NCBI RefSeq assembly: GCF_014192745.1
Contig: NZ_JACHYJ010000003.1
Span: 186,001 to 250,000, forward strand
Origin: Luteimonas sp. RC10
GTDB lineage: Bacteria; Pseudomonadota; Gammaproteobacteria; Xanthomonadales; Xanthomonadaceae
Length of the DNA stretch: 64,000 bases
Reading direction: 5' to 3'
Below, one piece after another: positions 25,273 through 34,767 of the stretch. Under the pieces are notes generated by a model. It had not been told where the DNA came from, searched no databases, and saw only the letters and a list, made by a program, of their open reading frames with translations. A program made the translations under genes and the position numbers. How positions within the stretch are numbered: the first letter of the stretch is position 1; every line of letters begins with the position of its first letter.

Positions 25273-27891
25273 TCACGGCAGCCGCAGTGGTCCCACCGCA
25301 TCGAGGACGCGGGCGTCGTGCCGCCCATCCCCGCCCCCGAACGCCGAACTGCTCGCCTCCGGCTGCAAGGGGCGGAACCCATCGTCGTAATCCCAGGTCA
25401 CCGCATGCACGCGCGCGCCGACGAGCGTCGTCGGATCGCCCAGCGACGAGGCCGGCAGCGTGAAGCGGATCGTCGCCGCGTCCGGATCGACCTCGATGCG
25501 CGCCGGCTGCGCCTGCGGCGTGCCCTCGGCATCGGCGTCAGCGCCCTGCGCCGAGAACAGCGCGTTCGACCAGCCGTGGGCGCGGATGCGGTAATGCCAG
25601 CGCATCCCGTCCGGCAGGCGCGCGTTCTGCTGGGGCATCACCTCGCTGCCGCCTTCGCGCCCCGGCAGCTCGATGAACACCACCGGCGCGACATGGTCGA
25701 AGCCATTGGGCGGATTCCAGCCCTGGGTGACGCTGGCCATGCGCAAGGTGACGCGCAGCGCGCCGCCGCTGGTCTCGACGTCCAACCCACGCAGGTCGCC
25801 CTGCCGCTGCGTCCGCCACTGACCGCCGGTGGGATAGACCACGCGCCCGTCCAGGCCGTGATCGTCGCCGGCCGGATCGTCCATGCGTGCCACCGCTCGC
25901 CAGTCGCGTTCGACCTGGAACGGCTGCGCCGCCGACGCGGCCCGGTTGGCCTCGCGCCACAGCACCAGGCGATGCCTGCGCGCCGGATCGATCCAACTGT
26001 CGGTGCGCAGCGTCGCCGTCCAGCGACCGTCGGCACCGGCCACGACCCGCGGGGCGCGCTGCAGATCGCCATCGACCACGACCTGCAACACGTCGCCGGG
26101 CGCCGCACGTCCGTGCAGCACCACGTCGTCGCGCCACGGAAGTGGCGGCAGCGCATCGAGCGTCGGTGCCGCGGACTGCGACGCATCCGGCCGTGCCTCG
26201 CCGCCGCGCTGCCGCCAGACCAGCCCCGCACGCGGCGGCAGCACCAGCGTCAGCCGACCATCGGCGGCGACGGTCAGCGGCGCCGGATCGCCATCGAGTC
26301 CGAACACACCCTCCAGCCGCGTGCCGGCCGGCAGCCCCGTCTCCAGCGCATCGACCAGCACCGGCGCATCGGCAGTGTTGAACGCAACCAGCGCAAGCGC
26401 CGCCTCGTGGCGGGTGGCCCACACCAGCGCGCCCGGCCCGCCGCCACTGTCGCGCAACACCTCGGGCACACCACGCGAGAACACCCGGTCGTCGAGCCGC
26501 AGCGCCGACATCGCAGCGATCTCGCGATACAGCGGTGCGGCGGTGTCGAACGCGTCGCCCTGCGCGCCAATGCCGCCGGCGAACATCGCCGTGCGGCGCC
26601 CCGAAAAGCTCTGCTCGGTGCCGTAGTACAGCGTGGGAATGCCCGGCAGGGTCATCATCGCCAACAGCGCCTGACGCAGGGCGCGCGTGTCGGCCCCGGC
26701 CAGGAACCGGTCGACATCGTGGTTGTCGACGAAGCTCGGCATCCAGTGCAGGCGCGGATGCAGCGCGACCATGCTGGCGATGCGATGGCCGAGCACCGCG
26801 GTCGGCTCGCCGCGCGCGAACACGTCGCCGAGACTGCCGTAGAGCGGGAAGTTGATCATGCCGGGCAAGCGCTCGCCGCCGGACTCGGTGCGCATATAGG
26901 CCTCGAGCCGGCGCGCCTGGCTGTCCTCGAACGGCTTGTCGATCGCAAAGCCCTCGCCGAACACATGGAAGTCCTCGCGGCCGGTTGCGCGCGCGACCGC
27001 GGCGATGCCCGGCGCATCGCGCTCCTCGGCGTGCAGGAAATCGTCGAAAAAATCCGCCGGCACGTGCAGCGCAGTGTCGACACGGAACGCATCGACACCG
27101 ATGTCGCGGATCCAATCGCCGTAGCTGCGGCGCAGCGCGCGGCGGACCTCGGGATGCTCAGTATTGAGATCGTCGAGGCCGGCGAGCTGGTAGGTCAGCT
27201 CCTGCGTGCGGTCGGTGAAATCGACGATGTCGGGTGTCCAGTGGTAAATCGCATCGCGGCGCTGCGCGGGGTCGCGCGCATCGTTGCGGTCGAACGGCGG
27301 CTGCACCGGCGCCTGGCGTCCGCGCGCATCAGTGAAGCGCACGAATCCGGCCGCCGGATCGTCCGCGCGCCAGCCGTCGGGATAGCCGAAATAGTTCGCG
27401 GTGTGGTTCACCACGATGTCCTGAATCAAGTACATGCCGCGGCCATGCAGACCGCGCGACAGGGCGCGGTAGTCGTCGCGCGTGCCGAAGTGCGGGTCGA
27501 TGGCGGAGAAATCGTCCGCCCAGTAACCGTGATAGCCACCGTAGCGCGTCGCCTCATTCCACCACTGGTGCGCCACCGGTGGAGTGATCCATACCGCCGT
27601 CGCACCCAGTCCCTGCACGTAGTCGAGCCGGCGCGTCACCCCCGCAAGGTCGCCGCCGCTGTAGCGCGCCGGATCGTTGGGATCGTACTCGCCGGTGCCC
27701 TGGTCGTTGTTGGACGGATCGCCATCGTCGAAGCGGTCGATCATCACGAAGTAGACGATCTGATCGCGCCAATCGGGCGACGGCACGTGCAGGTCGCCTG
27801 CACTTGCCGCGCCAGCGATCAAGGACAGGCACGCGAGCGCGAGACCTCGCACGCACGCCCGCATGCGCTGTTGCATGTAAACGTTTTCCAT
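25273..27891 (-). CDS. Secreted GH13 alpha-amylase with glucodextranase-type C-terminal domain
   Basis: 872 residues from ATG 27891, with a signal peptide ending near GAASAG. The GH13 barrel has all four conserved regions: QDIVVNH, DAFRVDTALH with the nucleophile Asp, VFGEGFA with the acid/base Glu, and SFVDNHD. After the barrel come an all-beta domain, a middle module (about 615-700) and a C-terminal module starting MDDPAGDDHGLDGRVVYPTG that resembles glucodextranase binding domains. It probably hydrolyses starch or maltodextrins outside the cytoplasm. GGAGG lies five bases before the start. It is divergent from a TonB receptor and has LacI-type operator-like palindromes in and near its start. 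Confidence 0.88.
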   Translation of the reverse strand: MENVYMQQRMRACVRGLALACLSLIAGAASAGDLHVPSPDWRDQIVYFVMIDRFDDGDPSNNDQGTGEYDPNDPARYSGGDLAGVTRRLDYVQGLGATAVWITPPVAHQWWNEATRYGGYHGYWADDFSAIDPHFGTRDDYRALSRGLHGRGMYLIQDIVVNHTANYFGYPDGWRADDPAAGFVRFTDARGRQAPVQPPFDRNDARDPAQRRDAIYHWTPDIVDFTDRTQELTYQLAGLDDLNTEHPEVRRALRRSYGDWIRDIGVDAFRVDTALHVPADFFDDFLHAEERDAPGIAAVARATGREDFHVFGEGFAIDKPFEDSQARRLEAYMRTESGGERLPGMINFPLYGSLGDVFARGEPTAVLGHRIASMVALHPRLHWMPSFVDNHDVDRFLAGADTRALRQALLAMMTLPGIPTLYYGTEQSFSGRRTAMFAGGIGAQGDAFDTAAPLYREIAAMSALRLDDRVFSRGVPEVLRDSGGGPGALVWATRHEAALALVAFNTADAPVLVDALETGLPAGTRLEGVFGLDGDPAPLTVAADGRLTLVLPPRAGLVWRQRGGEARPDASQSAAPTLDALPPLPWRDDVVLHGRAAPGDVLQVVVDGDLQRAPRVVAGADGRWTATLRTDSWIDPARRHRLVLWREANRAASAAQPFQVERDWRAVARMDDPAGDDHGLDGRVVYPTGGQWRTQRQGDLRGLDVETSGGALRVTLRMASVTQGWNPPNGFDHVAPVVFIELPGREGGSEVMPQQNARLPDGMRWHYRIRAHGWSNALFSAQGADADAEGTPQAQPARIEVDPDAATIRFTLPASSLGDPTTLVGARVHAVTWDYDDGFRPLQPEASSSAFGGGDGRHDARVLDAVGPLRLP
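27876..27889. promoter_or_regulatory. LacI-family operator-like site at the amylase start
   Basis: TGTAAACGTTTTCC matches 13 of 14 positions of the LacI/CcpA-type pattern TGWAANCGNTNWCA. It overlaps codons 1-6 of the amylase, where a bound repressor would block transcription or elongation. Confidence 0.5.
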
Positions 27892-27949
27892 CGCCGCCTC
27901 CCAGCGCCATCGACGCCCCATCGTCGACGAGCGCCACCGCATTGCGCCA

Positions 27950-27963
27950 TGAATACGTATGCA
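27950..27963. promoter_or_regulatory. Second LacI-type palindrome in the amylase/receptor gap
   Basis: TGAATACGTATGCA is a near-perfect palindrome (TGnATACGTATnCA) with the central CG typical of LacI-family operators. Its centre is 74 bp from that of the other site. No LacI-type regulator gene lies in the window. Confidence 0.5.
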
Positions 27964-28089
27964 GTGCGCCGCCGGATCCGAACCCCAGGACTACCATGGC
28001 CGCCAATCGCGGGGCCTGTCCGATCCATCGCGTTCCGATGCCGACGGCGCGCCCCGAACACTGCCTGCTGGACACCCTTGGGAGGGGAG

Positions 28090-30822
28090 ATGTCGAAGCT
28101 CGATCGCAATCTGCTCAGCGTTGCGCTGTCGTCTGCGCTGCTGATGCTCGCAACCGGCGCACATGCGCAGACCACCACGTCGTCGAACGAGACCGACACC
28201 GCCTCGACGCAGACGCCGGCCTCCGGCGGCGACGCCGTGCAGCTCGACAGCGTTCGCGTCACCGGCATCCGCCGCGGCATCGAACTGTCGATGGATACCA
28301 AGCAAGCCGAGGACACCATCGCCGAGGCGATCTCGGCCGAGGACATCGGCAAGCTGCCCGACACCAGCATCGCCGACTCGCTGGCGCGCCTGCCCGGCAT
28401 CTCGGCACAGCGTTTCGGCGGCCGCCCGCAGGAACTCAACATCCGCGGTTTCGCCGGCGATTTCTCCACCGCGCTGCTCAACGGCCGCGAGCAGGTGAGC
28501 TTCGGCAACAACCGCGGCGTGGAGTTCGACCAGTACCCGTCCGAACTGATCAGCCAGGTCGTGGTGCACAAGACCACCAATGCGCAGCTGGTCGGCCAGG
28601 GCCTGTCGGGCACAGTCAACATGAAGACCGTCCGCCCGCTGTCGTTCGGCGAGCGCGCGATTGCGGTGAACGTGCGCGGCGACATGAACAAGCTGGGCGA
28701 CGACAAGGAATACGGCAGCCGCGCCAGCATCTCGTACATCGATCAGTTCGCCGACAACACCGTCGGCATCGCGCTCGGCTACGCCCGCCTCGACAGCCCG
28801 AACCTCGGCCACCAGTTCGAGTCGTGGAACTTCAACAAGGAGTACCCAGGCTACGCGGGCAACGCCGTGCTCGGCGGCACCGCCGCCTATGCCATCGAAG
28901 GCAGTAATCGCCGCGACGGCTACATGGCGGTGCTCGAGTTCCAGCCCAACGAGCGCCTGCACTCCACCATCGACCTGTTCTACTCGCAGTTCGATCGGCA
29001 AGAGAACAAGTACGGTCTGCAGACCGGCCTGGCCTATGGCCGGGCAACCCTCGACGACGCCACGCTGAGCCCCAATGGCACCACGATCGATTCGACCTGG
29101 TCGCAGATAGCGCCGATCGTGCTGCGCAACGACAGCAACACCATGGACGACCGCCTGCTGTCGTTTGGCTGGAACACCGAGCTGGAGGTCAACGCGAACT
29201 GGACGCTGACTACCGACGTCAGTCACTCGCGCGCGCGCCGCGCCGAGCAACTGTTCGAGGTCTACGCCACGCCGCCAGCCGGCGTCACCAGCTCGGGCCG
29301 CTACGTGTTCAATCCCGAGGGCTGGTACGACATCGACCTGGACTACGACCTCGGCGCACCGGGCGGCTTCGTCCTGCGCGATCCCGACCGCTGGGGCGGC
29401 GAGCGCGACCAGGCCGGCTACCTGAAGAACTTCGAGGTCCGCGATCAGATCAGTGCGTTCCGGGTCGACCTCGAGCGCCGTTTCGATGCCGGCTTCGTGT
29501 CCGCCCTGCGCTTCGGCGGCAACATCACCGACCGCCGCAAGAGCCGCGCCTCGACCGAGTACACCCTGTGCGTCACCGACGCCTGCACTGGCGATCTCAG
29601 CGTTGCGATCCCGGGACAGTACGTGCGCAGCAGCGCCTTCGGCTTCGCCGGCATTCCGACGATCCTCGACCTCGACGAGCGCGCGATGCTTGCCGCCGGC
29701 GTCTATCGCCCGTGGCGCAAGGACGATGCGGCGATCAACGACAAGAACTGGGAGATCCACGAAGAGATCGGCACGCTCTACGTGCAGGCCGACATCGACA
29801 CCGATCTCGGCCCGGTGCCGCTCAAGGGCAACGTCGGCGTGCAGGTGGTCAACGCCAGCCAGCGCTCGACCGGCGTGGCGACGTTCGAAGGCGCGGCGCT
29901 GGAAGCGCCCAGCGAGCGCGGCGCCGACCACGTGCACTACCTGCCGAGCATGAACCTGTCCTTTGGCCTGCCCGCCGAGCAGTTCCTGCGCGTGGGCGCC
30001 TCGCGTCAGATGGCGCGGCCGCGCATGGACGAACTCACCGCAGGCGGGAGCTACAGCATCGACCGCAGCCGCGACCGCTGGACCGGCAGCGGCGGCAACC
30101 CCGAGCTCGATCCGTGGCTGGCCAATGCCTACGACCTCTCGTACGAGAAGTACTTCGGCAACGAATCGATCGGGCGCGGCTACGTCAGTGCGGCGTACTT
30201 CTACAAGGACCTCAAGACCTACATCTACCGTCAGACGACCGCGTTCGACTTCAGCCAGCTGCCGCTGCCTCCCGAACTGCCGGGCAACCTGCCGCCGTCG
30301 TGGATCGGCGAGTACAGCCAGCCGGTCAACGGCGAGGGCGGCACGATCAAGGGCTGGGAGTTCGCCGTATCGCTCCCGCTGGGCCTGCTGTGGGCGCCGC
30401 TGGAAGGCTTCGGCTTCATGGGCAACTATTCCGACACCGAGAGCGACATCGCGCCCAACGGCCCCGACAGCTCCGAGCCCCTGCCCGGCCTGTCGAAGTA
30501 CGTCTCCAACGTCGCGCTGTACTACGAGCGCTACGGCTTCTCGGCCCGCGTATCGCAGCGCAGCCGCTCCGACTTCCTCGGCGAGGTCCAGGGCGCCGGC
30601 GGCGACCGCACCAAGGTGATGTTCACCGGCGAGACCGTGACCGACCTGCAGTTGGGCTACGCGTTCGAAAGCGGACGCCTGGAGGGCCTGTCGCTGCTGC
30701 TGCAGGTCAACAACCTGGAGAACGAGCCCTTCCGCTCGACCTTCGACGGCCTGCAGGAGCGCCCGAACCAGTTCTACGACTACGGCCGCACCTATCTGAT
30801 GGGCGTCAACTACCGCTTCTGA
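28090..30822 (+). CDS. TonB-dependent receptor, probable maltodextrin/starch oligosaccharide uptake (MalA-like)
   Basis: A 910-residue receptor of the Xanthomonas/Caulobacter large subfamily. The signal peptide is about 1-26 and a low-complexity Thr/Ser linker follows. A TonB-box-like QLDSVRVTGIRRG precedes a plug with SIADSLARLPGISAQRFGG and RGFAGDFSTALLNGREQVSF. The barrel ends with YLMGVNYRF. ATG 28090 has GGAGGGG just upstream, one of the strongest ribosome sites in the window. Because it is divergent from a secreted alpha-amylase and shares LacI-type sites, I infer it imports maltodextrins, as Caulobacter MalA does. Substrate specificity cannot be read from sequence. Confidence 0.87.
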   Translation: MSKLDRNLLSVALSSALLMLATGAHAQTTTSSNETDTASTQTPASGGDAVQLDSVRVTGIRRGIELSMDTKQAEDTIAEAISAEDIGKLPDTSIADSLARLPGISAQRFGGRPQELNIRGFAGDFSTALLNGREQVSFGNNRGVEFDQYPSELISQVVVHKTTNAQLVGQGLSGTVNMKTVRPLSFGERAIAVNVRGDMNKLGDDKEYGSRASISYIDQFADNTVGIALGYARLDSPNLGHQFESWNFNKEYPGYAGNAVLGGTAAYAIEGSNRRDGYMAVLEFQPNERLHSTIDLFYSQFDRQENKYGLQTGLAYGRATLDDATLSPNGTTIDSTWSQIAPIVLRNDSNTMDDRLLSFGWNTELEVNANWTLTTDVSHSRARRAEQLFEVYATPPAGVTSSGRYVFNPEGWYDIDLDYDLGAPGGFVLRDPDRWGGERDQAGYLKNFEVRDQISAFRVDLERRFDAGFVSALRFGGNITDRRKSRASTEYTLCVTDACTGDLSVAIPGQYVRSSAFGFAGIPTILDLDERAMLAAGVYRPWRKDDAAINDKNWEIHEEIGTLYVQADIDTDLGPVPLKGNVGVQVVNASQRSTGVATFEGAALEAPSERGADHVHYLPSMNLSFGLPAEQFLRVGASRQMARPRMDELTAGGSYSIDRSRDRWTGSGGNPELDPWLANAYDLSYEKYFGNESIGRGYVSAAYFYKDLKTYIYRQTTAFDFSQLPLPPELPGNLPPSWIGEYSQPVNGEGGTIKGWEFAVSLPLGLLWAPLEGFGFMGNYSDTESDIAPNGPDSSEPLPGLSKYVSNVALYYERYGFSARVSQRSRSDFLGEVQGAGGDRTKVMFTGETVTDLQLGYAFESGRLEGLSLLLQVNNLENEPFRSTFDGLQERPNQFYDYGRTYLMGVNYRF

Positions 30823-30828
30823 CCCATA

Positions 30829-30858
30829 CCGGCCGCGCGGCGTCCTGCGCGCGGCCGG
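30829..30858 (+). terminator. GC-rich hairpin after the maltodextrin-type receptor
   Basis: A 10-bp stem, CCGGCCGCGC (30829-30838) with GCGCGGCCGG (30849-30858), seven bases past the stop and without a T-tract. Confidence 0.45.
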
Positions 30859-30961
30859 CGGCCCACGTCAGGCGCAAGGCATCTGAACCTGGAGACGCTT
30901 GTGCACCTCCGATGACTGGGCTAGAATGCGCGACCTCGCCGAAGCGGCGGGCAGCAACATC

Positions 30962-31036
30962 GGGCGGTTAGCTCAGCGGTAGAGCACTACCTTGACATGG
31001 TAGGGGTCACAGGTTCGAACCCTGTACCGCCCACCA
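30962..31036 (+). tRNA. tRNA-Val (anticodon GAC)
   Basis: A complete 75-nt cloverleaf. The acceptor GGGCGGT pairs with ACCGCCC. The anticodon stem CTACC/GGTAG encloses loop TTGACAT with anticodon GAC. The T arm is ACAGG-TTCGAAC-CCTGT. Discriminator A is followed by an encoded CCA. An intrinsic terminator follows 40 bp downstream. Confidence 0.97.
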
Positions 31037-31075
31037 CGCAAGACCCAGCCTTCAGGCGTCTTCGTGGCATCAGAC

Positions 31076-31101
31076 AAACCCGGCCATCGTGCCGGGTTTT
31101 T
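31076..31101 (+). terminator. Terminator of tRNA-Val
   Basis: AAACCCGGC (31076-31084) pairs with GCCGGGTTT (31091-31099) around a six-base loop and runs into TTCG, a classical intrinsic terminator. Confidence 0.85.
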
Positions 31102-31162
31102 CGTTTACGGAGATACCGCTTCCGGACCGTTTCACAGCCGGACGATCAGGCGTGACGAAGCG

Positions 31163-31417
31163 TCAATAGTGATAGCGGGCCTGCGCAATCATCAGCACAT
31201 CGCCTTCGACCTTGTAGACGATCCGGTGCTCATCGTTGATGCGCCTGGACCAGTAGCCCGCGAGCGCGTGCCGAAGCGGCTCGGGCTTGCCGATGCCCTG
31301 GAAGGGATCACGCTGGATGGCCTTGATCAGCTCGTTGATGCGCTTGAGCAGCTTCTTGTCAGCCTGCTGCCAGTAGAGGTAATCCTCCCAGGCATCCTCC
31401 GAGAATTGCAGAATCAC
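31163..31417 (-). CDS. yoeB: YoeB-family toxin (ribosome-dependent mRNA interferase)
   Basis: 84 residues, the same size as E. coli YoeB, a RelE-fold endonuclease that cleaves mRNA in the ribosomal A site. Residues matching the catalytic set are present: Glu in GKPEPLRH, Arg in DEHRIVY and the terminal RYHY with the key His. It starts inside the antitoxin stop (ATGA overlap), typical of yefM-yoeB operons. Confidence 0.93.
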   Translation of the reverse strand: MILQFSEDAWEDYLYWQQADKKLLKRINELIKAIQRDPFQGIGKPEPLRHALAGYWSRRINDEHRIVYKVEGDVLMIAQARYHY

Positions 31418-31665
31418 TCGATCAGATCCCGTACCTGTCCGCCACCGGATTCAAGCTGCGCGATCGAACGCAGCAAGCGCTGCGCGCTCTTGGGACTGCG
31501 CAGCAGATAGGCGGTTTCCTCCATGGCCTTGTAGTCCTCCAGCGAGACCATGACCACCGACTGCGAACGCCCGCGCGTGATGATGACCGGCTCATGATCG
31601 TTGACCACGCGCTCCATCGTGTCGGCCAACGTGGCGCGGGCGGCGGTGTAGGTTAGGGTATCCAT
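31414..31665 (-). CDS. yefM: YefM-family antitoxin
   Basis: 83 residues of the Phd/YefM fold. The N-terminal DNA-binding part MDTLTYTAARATLADTMERV is followed by VIITRGRSQSVVMVSLEDYK, and the acidic C-terminus neutralises the toxin. ATG 31665 fits the family start and has GAG nine bases upstream; ATG 31674 and earlier ones are in frame. It overlaps yoeB by four bases. A TGTACG/CGTACA palindrome 17 bp upstream is the expected autoregulatory site. Confidence 0.93.
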   Translation of the reverse strand: MDTLTYTAARATLADTMERVVNDHEPVIITRGRSQSVVMVSLEDYKAMEETAYLLRSPKSAQRLLRSIAQLESGGGQVRDLIE

Positions 31666-31682
31666 GGCGGCCATCTCGGGTA

Positions 31683-31700
31683 TGTACGGGATAACGTACA
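31683..31700 (-). promoter_or_regulatory. yefM-yoeB operator
   Basis: The inverted repeat TGTACG-6 bp-CGTACA lies just upstream of yefM. YefM of E. coli is known to bind palindromes built on TGTACA hexamers, so this close match is a good candidate for conditional autorepression. Confidence 0.65.
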
Positions 31701-31856
31701 TCCAAGCAGATGAACATTCAACCAATTCAGCGACTTGCGGCCCCACCCTCCACCCGCGCAGTCATCGGGCGCGGCGCGCCATGCCTCGCGAGACATGCGC
31801 ACGGCCGACACGCCCTCCCCTACGGGCCTCGGGAGCGTACCGGCCGATGACGGCGC

Positions 31857-33887
31857 CTACCCCAGCGCCACCGCCTTGATCTTCTGGATCTGGTCGCGCA
31901 GGCGCCCGGCCTCCTCGAACTCGAGGTCGCGCGCGTGCTGGTACATCTGCTGCTCGAGCGTCTTGAGCTTGGCGGCGAGCTTGTCCGGCGACAGCGCCGC
32001 GTAGTCCTCGGCCGGCTCGGCAACCTTGCGGCCCTTGCCGCGGCCTTTCTTCTCGAGCTCGGGCTCGGCGCGCGCGCCCTCCATGATGTCGACGATCGCG
32101 CGTGCGACAGACTTGGGTGTGATGCCATGCTCGGCGTTGTACTCGACCTGCTTCTGGCGGCGACGGTCGGTCTCGTCGAGCGCGGTCTGCATCGAATTGG
32201 TGATGCGATCGGCATACAGGATCGCCTTGCCGCGCAGGTTGCGGGCGGCGCGGCCGATCGTCTGGATCAGCGATCCCCCCGAACGCAGGAAGCCTTCCTT
32301 GTCGGCATCGAGGATCGCGACCAGCGACACCTCGGGCATGTCCAGGCCCTCGCGCAGCAGGTTGATGCCCACCAGCACGTCGAACTTGCCCAACCGCAGG
32401 TCGCGGATGATCTCCACCCGCTCGACGGTGTCGATGTCCGAGTGCAGATAGCGCACCTTGACGTCGTGCTCGCTCAGGTACTCGGTCAGGTTCTCGGCCA
32501 TGCGCTTGGTGAGCGTCGTGATCAGCACCCGGTCGCCCATCGCCACGCGCTCGCGGATCTCGCCCAGCACGTCGTCCACCTGGGTCGCGACCGGCCGGAT
32601 CTCCACCACCGGGTCGATCAGGCCAGTCGGACGCACGACCAGCTCCACCACCTGGCCCTGTGACTTCTCCATCTCGTAGCTGCCGGGGGTGGCCGAGACA
32701 AAGATCGCCCGCGGCGAGCGCCCTTCCCACTCTTCGAACTTCAACGGCCGGTTGTCCAGCGCCGACGGCAACCGGAAGCCGAAGTTGACCAGCGTCTCCT
32801 TGCGCGAGCGGTCGCCCTTGTACATCGCCCCGATCTGCGGAACGGTGACATGCGACTCGTCGATGACCAGCAGCGCATCGGGCGGCAGGTAGTCGAACAG
32901 GCACGGCGGCGCCTCGCCCGGCATGCGCCCGGTCAGATGCCTGGAGTAGTTCTCCACGCCATTGCAGTAGCCGACCTCGGCCATCATCTCCAGATCGAAC
33001 TGGGTGCGCTGCTGCAGCCGCTGCGCCTCCACCAGTTTGTTCTCCGCGTAGAACTGCTCCAGCCGCGGCGGCAACTCGGCTTTGATCGCCTCGATCGCAT
33101 CGAGCGTCGTGCGCCGCGTGGTCACGTAGTGCGATTTTGGGTAGATCGTGTAACGCTGCAGCGTGCGCCGGGTCTCGCCGGTCAGCGGGTCGAACTGGGT
33201 GATGCGCTCGATCTCGCCGTCGAACAGCTCGATGCGCAGCGCCTCGGCGTCCGACTCGGCCGGGTGCACGTCGATCGTCTCGCCGCGCACGCGGTAGGTA
33301 CCGCGGCGCAGTTCATGGTCGTTGCGGCTGTACTGCATTTCGGTCAGCCGACGGATCAGCTCGCGCTGATCGATGCGCTCGCCCCGGACCATGTGCAGCA
33401 CCATCCGGAAGTACTCGTTCGGATCGCCCAGGCCGTAGATCGCCGAAACCGTGCACACGATGATCGCATCGCGCCGCTCAAGCAGCGCCTTGGTCGCCGA
33501 CAACCGCATCTGCTCGATGTGCTCGTTCACCGAGCTGTCCTTCTCGATGTAGGTGTCCGACGACGGCACGTAGGCTTCGGGCTGGTAGTAGTCGTAGTAG
33601 CTGACGAAGTACTCGACCGCGTTGTGCGGGAAGAACGACTTGAACTCCCCGTAGAGCTGGGCGGCCAGGGTCTTGTTCGGCGCCATCACCAGGGTCGGCT
33701 TCTGCACCCGCTGGATCACGTTGGCGATCGTGTAGGTCTTGCCCGAGCCGGTCACGCCAAGCAGTGTCTGATGCGCCAGACCGGCCTCGAAGCCCTCGAC
33801 CAACTGCTCGATCGCCCGCGGCTGGTCGCCGGCCGGCTGGTAGGGCGAGACGAGCTGGAATCCGGCAGGTTGGATGGCGTCGTTCAT
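31857..33887 (-). CDS. uvrB: UvrABC excision repair helicase subunit UvrB
   Basis: 676 residues (673 in E. coli). It verifies lesions loaded by UvrA and recruits UvrC. Visible are the Walker A motif GVTGSGKT, the beta-hairpin region [20 protein letters not shown] that clamps DNA, helicase motif II VIDESH, SATPG, motif [23 protein letters not shown], and the C-terminal UVR domain [21 protein letters not shown] chose ATG 33887 since [20 protein letters not shown] matches the family start; longer in-frame extensions are Arg-rich non-coding sequence. No Xanthomonas-type LexA palindrome is evident in the 180 bp upstream. Confidence 0.97.
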   Translation of the reverse strand: MNDAIQPAGFQLVSPYQPAGDQPRAIEQLVEGFEAGLAHQTLLGVTGSGKTYTIANVIQRVQKPTLVMAPNKTLAAQLYGEFKSFFPHNAVEYFVSYYDYYQPEAYVPSSDTYIEKDSSVNEHIEQMRLSATKALLERRDAIIVCTVSAIYGLGDPNEYFRMVLHMVRGERIDQRELIRRLTEMQYSRNDHELRRGTYRVRGETIDVHPAESDAEALRIELFDGEIERITQFDPLTGETRRTLQRYTIYPKSHYVTTRRTTLDAIEAIKAELPPRLEQFYAENKLVEAQRLQQRTQFDLEMMAEVGYCNGVENYSRHLTGRMPGEAPPCLFDYLPPDALLVIDESHVTVPQIGAMYKGDRSRKETLVNFGFRLPSALDNRPLKFEEWEGRSPRAIFVSATPGSYEMEKSQGQVVELVVRPTGLIDPVVEIRPVATQVDDVLGEIRERVAMGDRVLITTLTKRMAENLTEYLSEHDVKVRYLHSDIDTVERVEIIRDLRLGKFDVLVGINLLREGLDMPEVSLVAILDADKEGFLRSGGSLIQTIGRAARNLRGKAILYADRITNSMQTALDETDRRRQKQVEYNAEHGITPKSVARAIVDIMEGARAEPELEKKGRGKGRKVAEPAEDYAALSPDKLAAKLKTLEQQMYQHARDLEFEEAGRLRDQIQKIKAVALG

Positions 33888-34067
33888 GGCGTCTGCGATG
33901 CGAGGAAGCACTGGAAATGGGGGCGACCGGCGCTGGCGACAACCGCCGGCGCGGAGAGCCCCTGACGATAGCAGCCGGTGGTTTCCGACACGTGGAGGCG
34001 GCATGCACCGAGCGAAGGTGCCAGCCGGACCGGCCATGCTGACCGTTCCCGTTCAGGAGGATCGGCC

Positions 34068-34595
34068 ATGCACCGCGAACGCGGCGTCACTTTGCTCGAA
34101 CTGATGTGCACGGTCGGCGTACTGCTGGTACTCGCGCTGGTCGCAGTGCCCGCCTTTACGCAGGCCATCGCGGCCTACCGCGCGATATCGGCGGCCGAGC
34201 ACCTCAGGACCGACCTGGCCCTGGCCCGCAATACCGCCATCACCGGCGGCAAGAGCGTCGTCGTCTGCCCGCGCACAGAGGACAACCGATGCCGCGACGA
34301 TGGCGCCTGGACGCTCGGCTGGGTGGTGCTGCGGGACCCGGACCGCAATCTCACCGCCGACGCCGACCACGACCTGCTGCGCATCGCCAGCCCGGCCGGG
34401 CTGGCGAACGGCGACCTCGCCTTCGAGGCCAACCGCCCCTTCGTGCGCTACCGGCCCGATGGCCGCAGCGTCGGGACCAACCTGACCATCGCCGTCTGCG
34501 GCGCCGGCCGTGTGCAGCGCCAGCTCGTCGTCAACAATGTCGGGCGCGTGCGGACCGAACGGGCCACGGACGCTGCGCCGTGCGGCGCAGGCTGA
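34068..34595 (+). CDS. GspH/FimT-type pseudopilin (stand-alone)
   Basis: 175 residues with a class III prepilin signal: MHRERG, then VTLLELMCTVGVLLVLALVA, cleaved after Gly6 and with Glu at +5. The mature part resembles the GspH/FimT domain (RTDLALARNTAITGGKSVVV and paired Cys residues around CPRTEDNRCR and VCGAG). It would be a minor component of a type IV pilus or type II secretion pseudopilus. AGGAGG lies eight bases before the start. It stands alone, separated from the main minor pilin operon by tRNA-Asn and on the opposite strand. Confidence 0.85.
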   Translation: MHRERGVTLLELMCTVGVLLVLALVAVPAFTQAIAAYRAISAAEHLRTDLALARNTAITGGKSVVVCPRTEDNRCRDDGAWTLGWVVLRDPDRNLTADADHDLLRIASPAGLANGDLAFEANRPFVRYRPDGRSVGTNLTIAVCGAGRVQRQLVVNNVGRVRTERATDAAPCGAG

Positions 34596-34685
34596 CGCCC
34601 CGCCCGGCCGCGCTCGTCACCGCGGAGGCACGCGCCGTCTCAGGCGCTTGACCTCCCGCGACGAACCCTTAAACTACGCGTCCCC

Positions 34686-34762
34686 GCCCGAATAGCTCAG
34701 CCGGTTAGAGCACTTGACTGTTAATCAGGGGGTCGTTGGTTCGAGTCCAACTTCGGGCGCCA
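34686..34762 (+). tRNA. tRNA-Asn (anticodon GTT)
   Basis: A complete 77-nt gene. Acceptor GCCCGAA pairs with TTCGGGC. The anticodon stem CTTGA/TCAGG holds CTGTTAA with anticodon GTT. The T arm is GTTGG-TTCGAGT-CCAAC, then discriminator G and an encoded CCA. A strong terminator follows within six bases. Confidence 0.97.
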
Positions 34763-34767
34763 AATTC

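Noticed and set aside
30962-31036. tRNA-Val as an integration site for a genomic island
   Set aside because: No integrase gene and no direct repeat of the tRNA 3' end were found downstream, and uvrB follows shortly.
33888-34067. LexA-type SOS box before uvrB
   Set aside because: No palindrome resembling the xanthomonad or E. coli LexA site is visible in the 180-bp gap.
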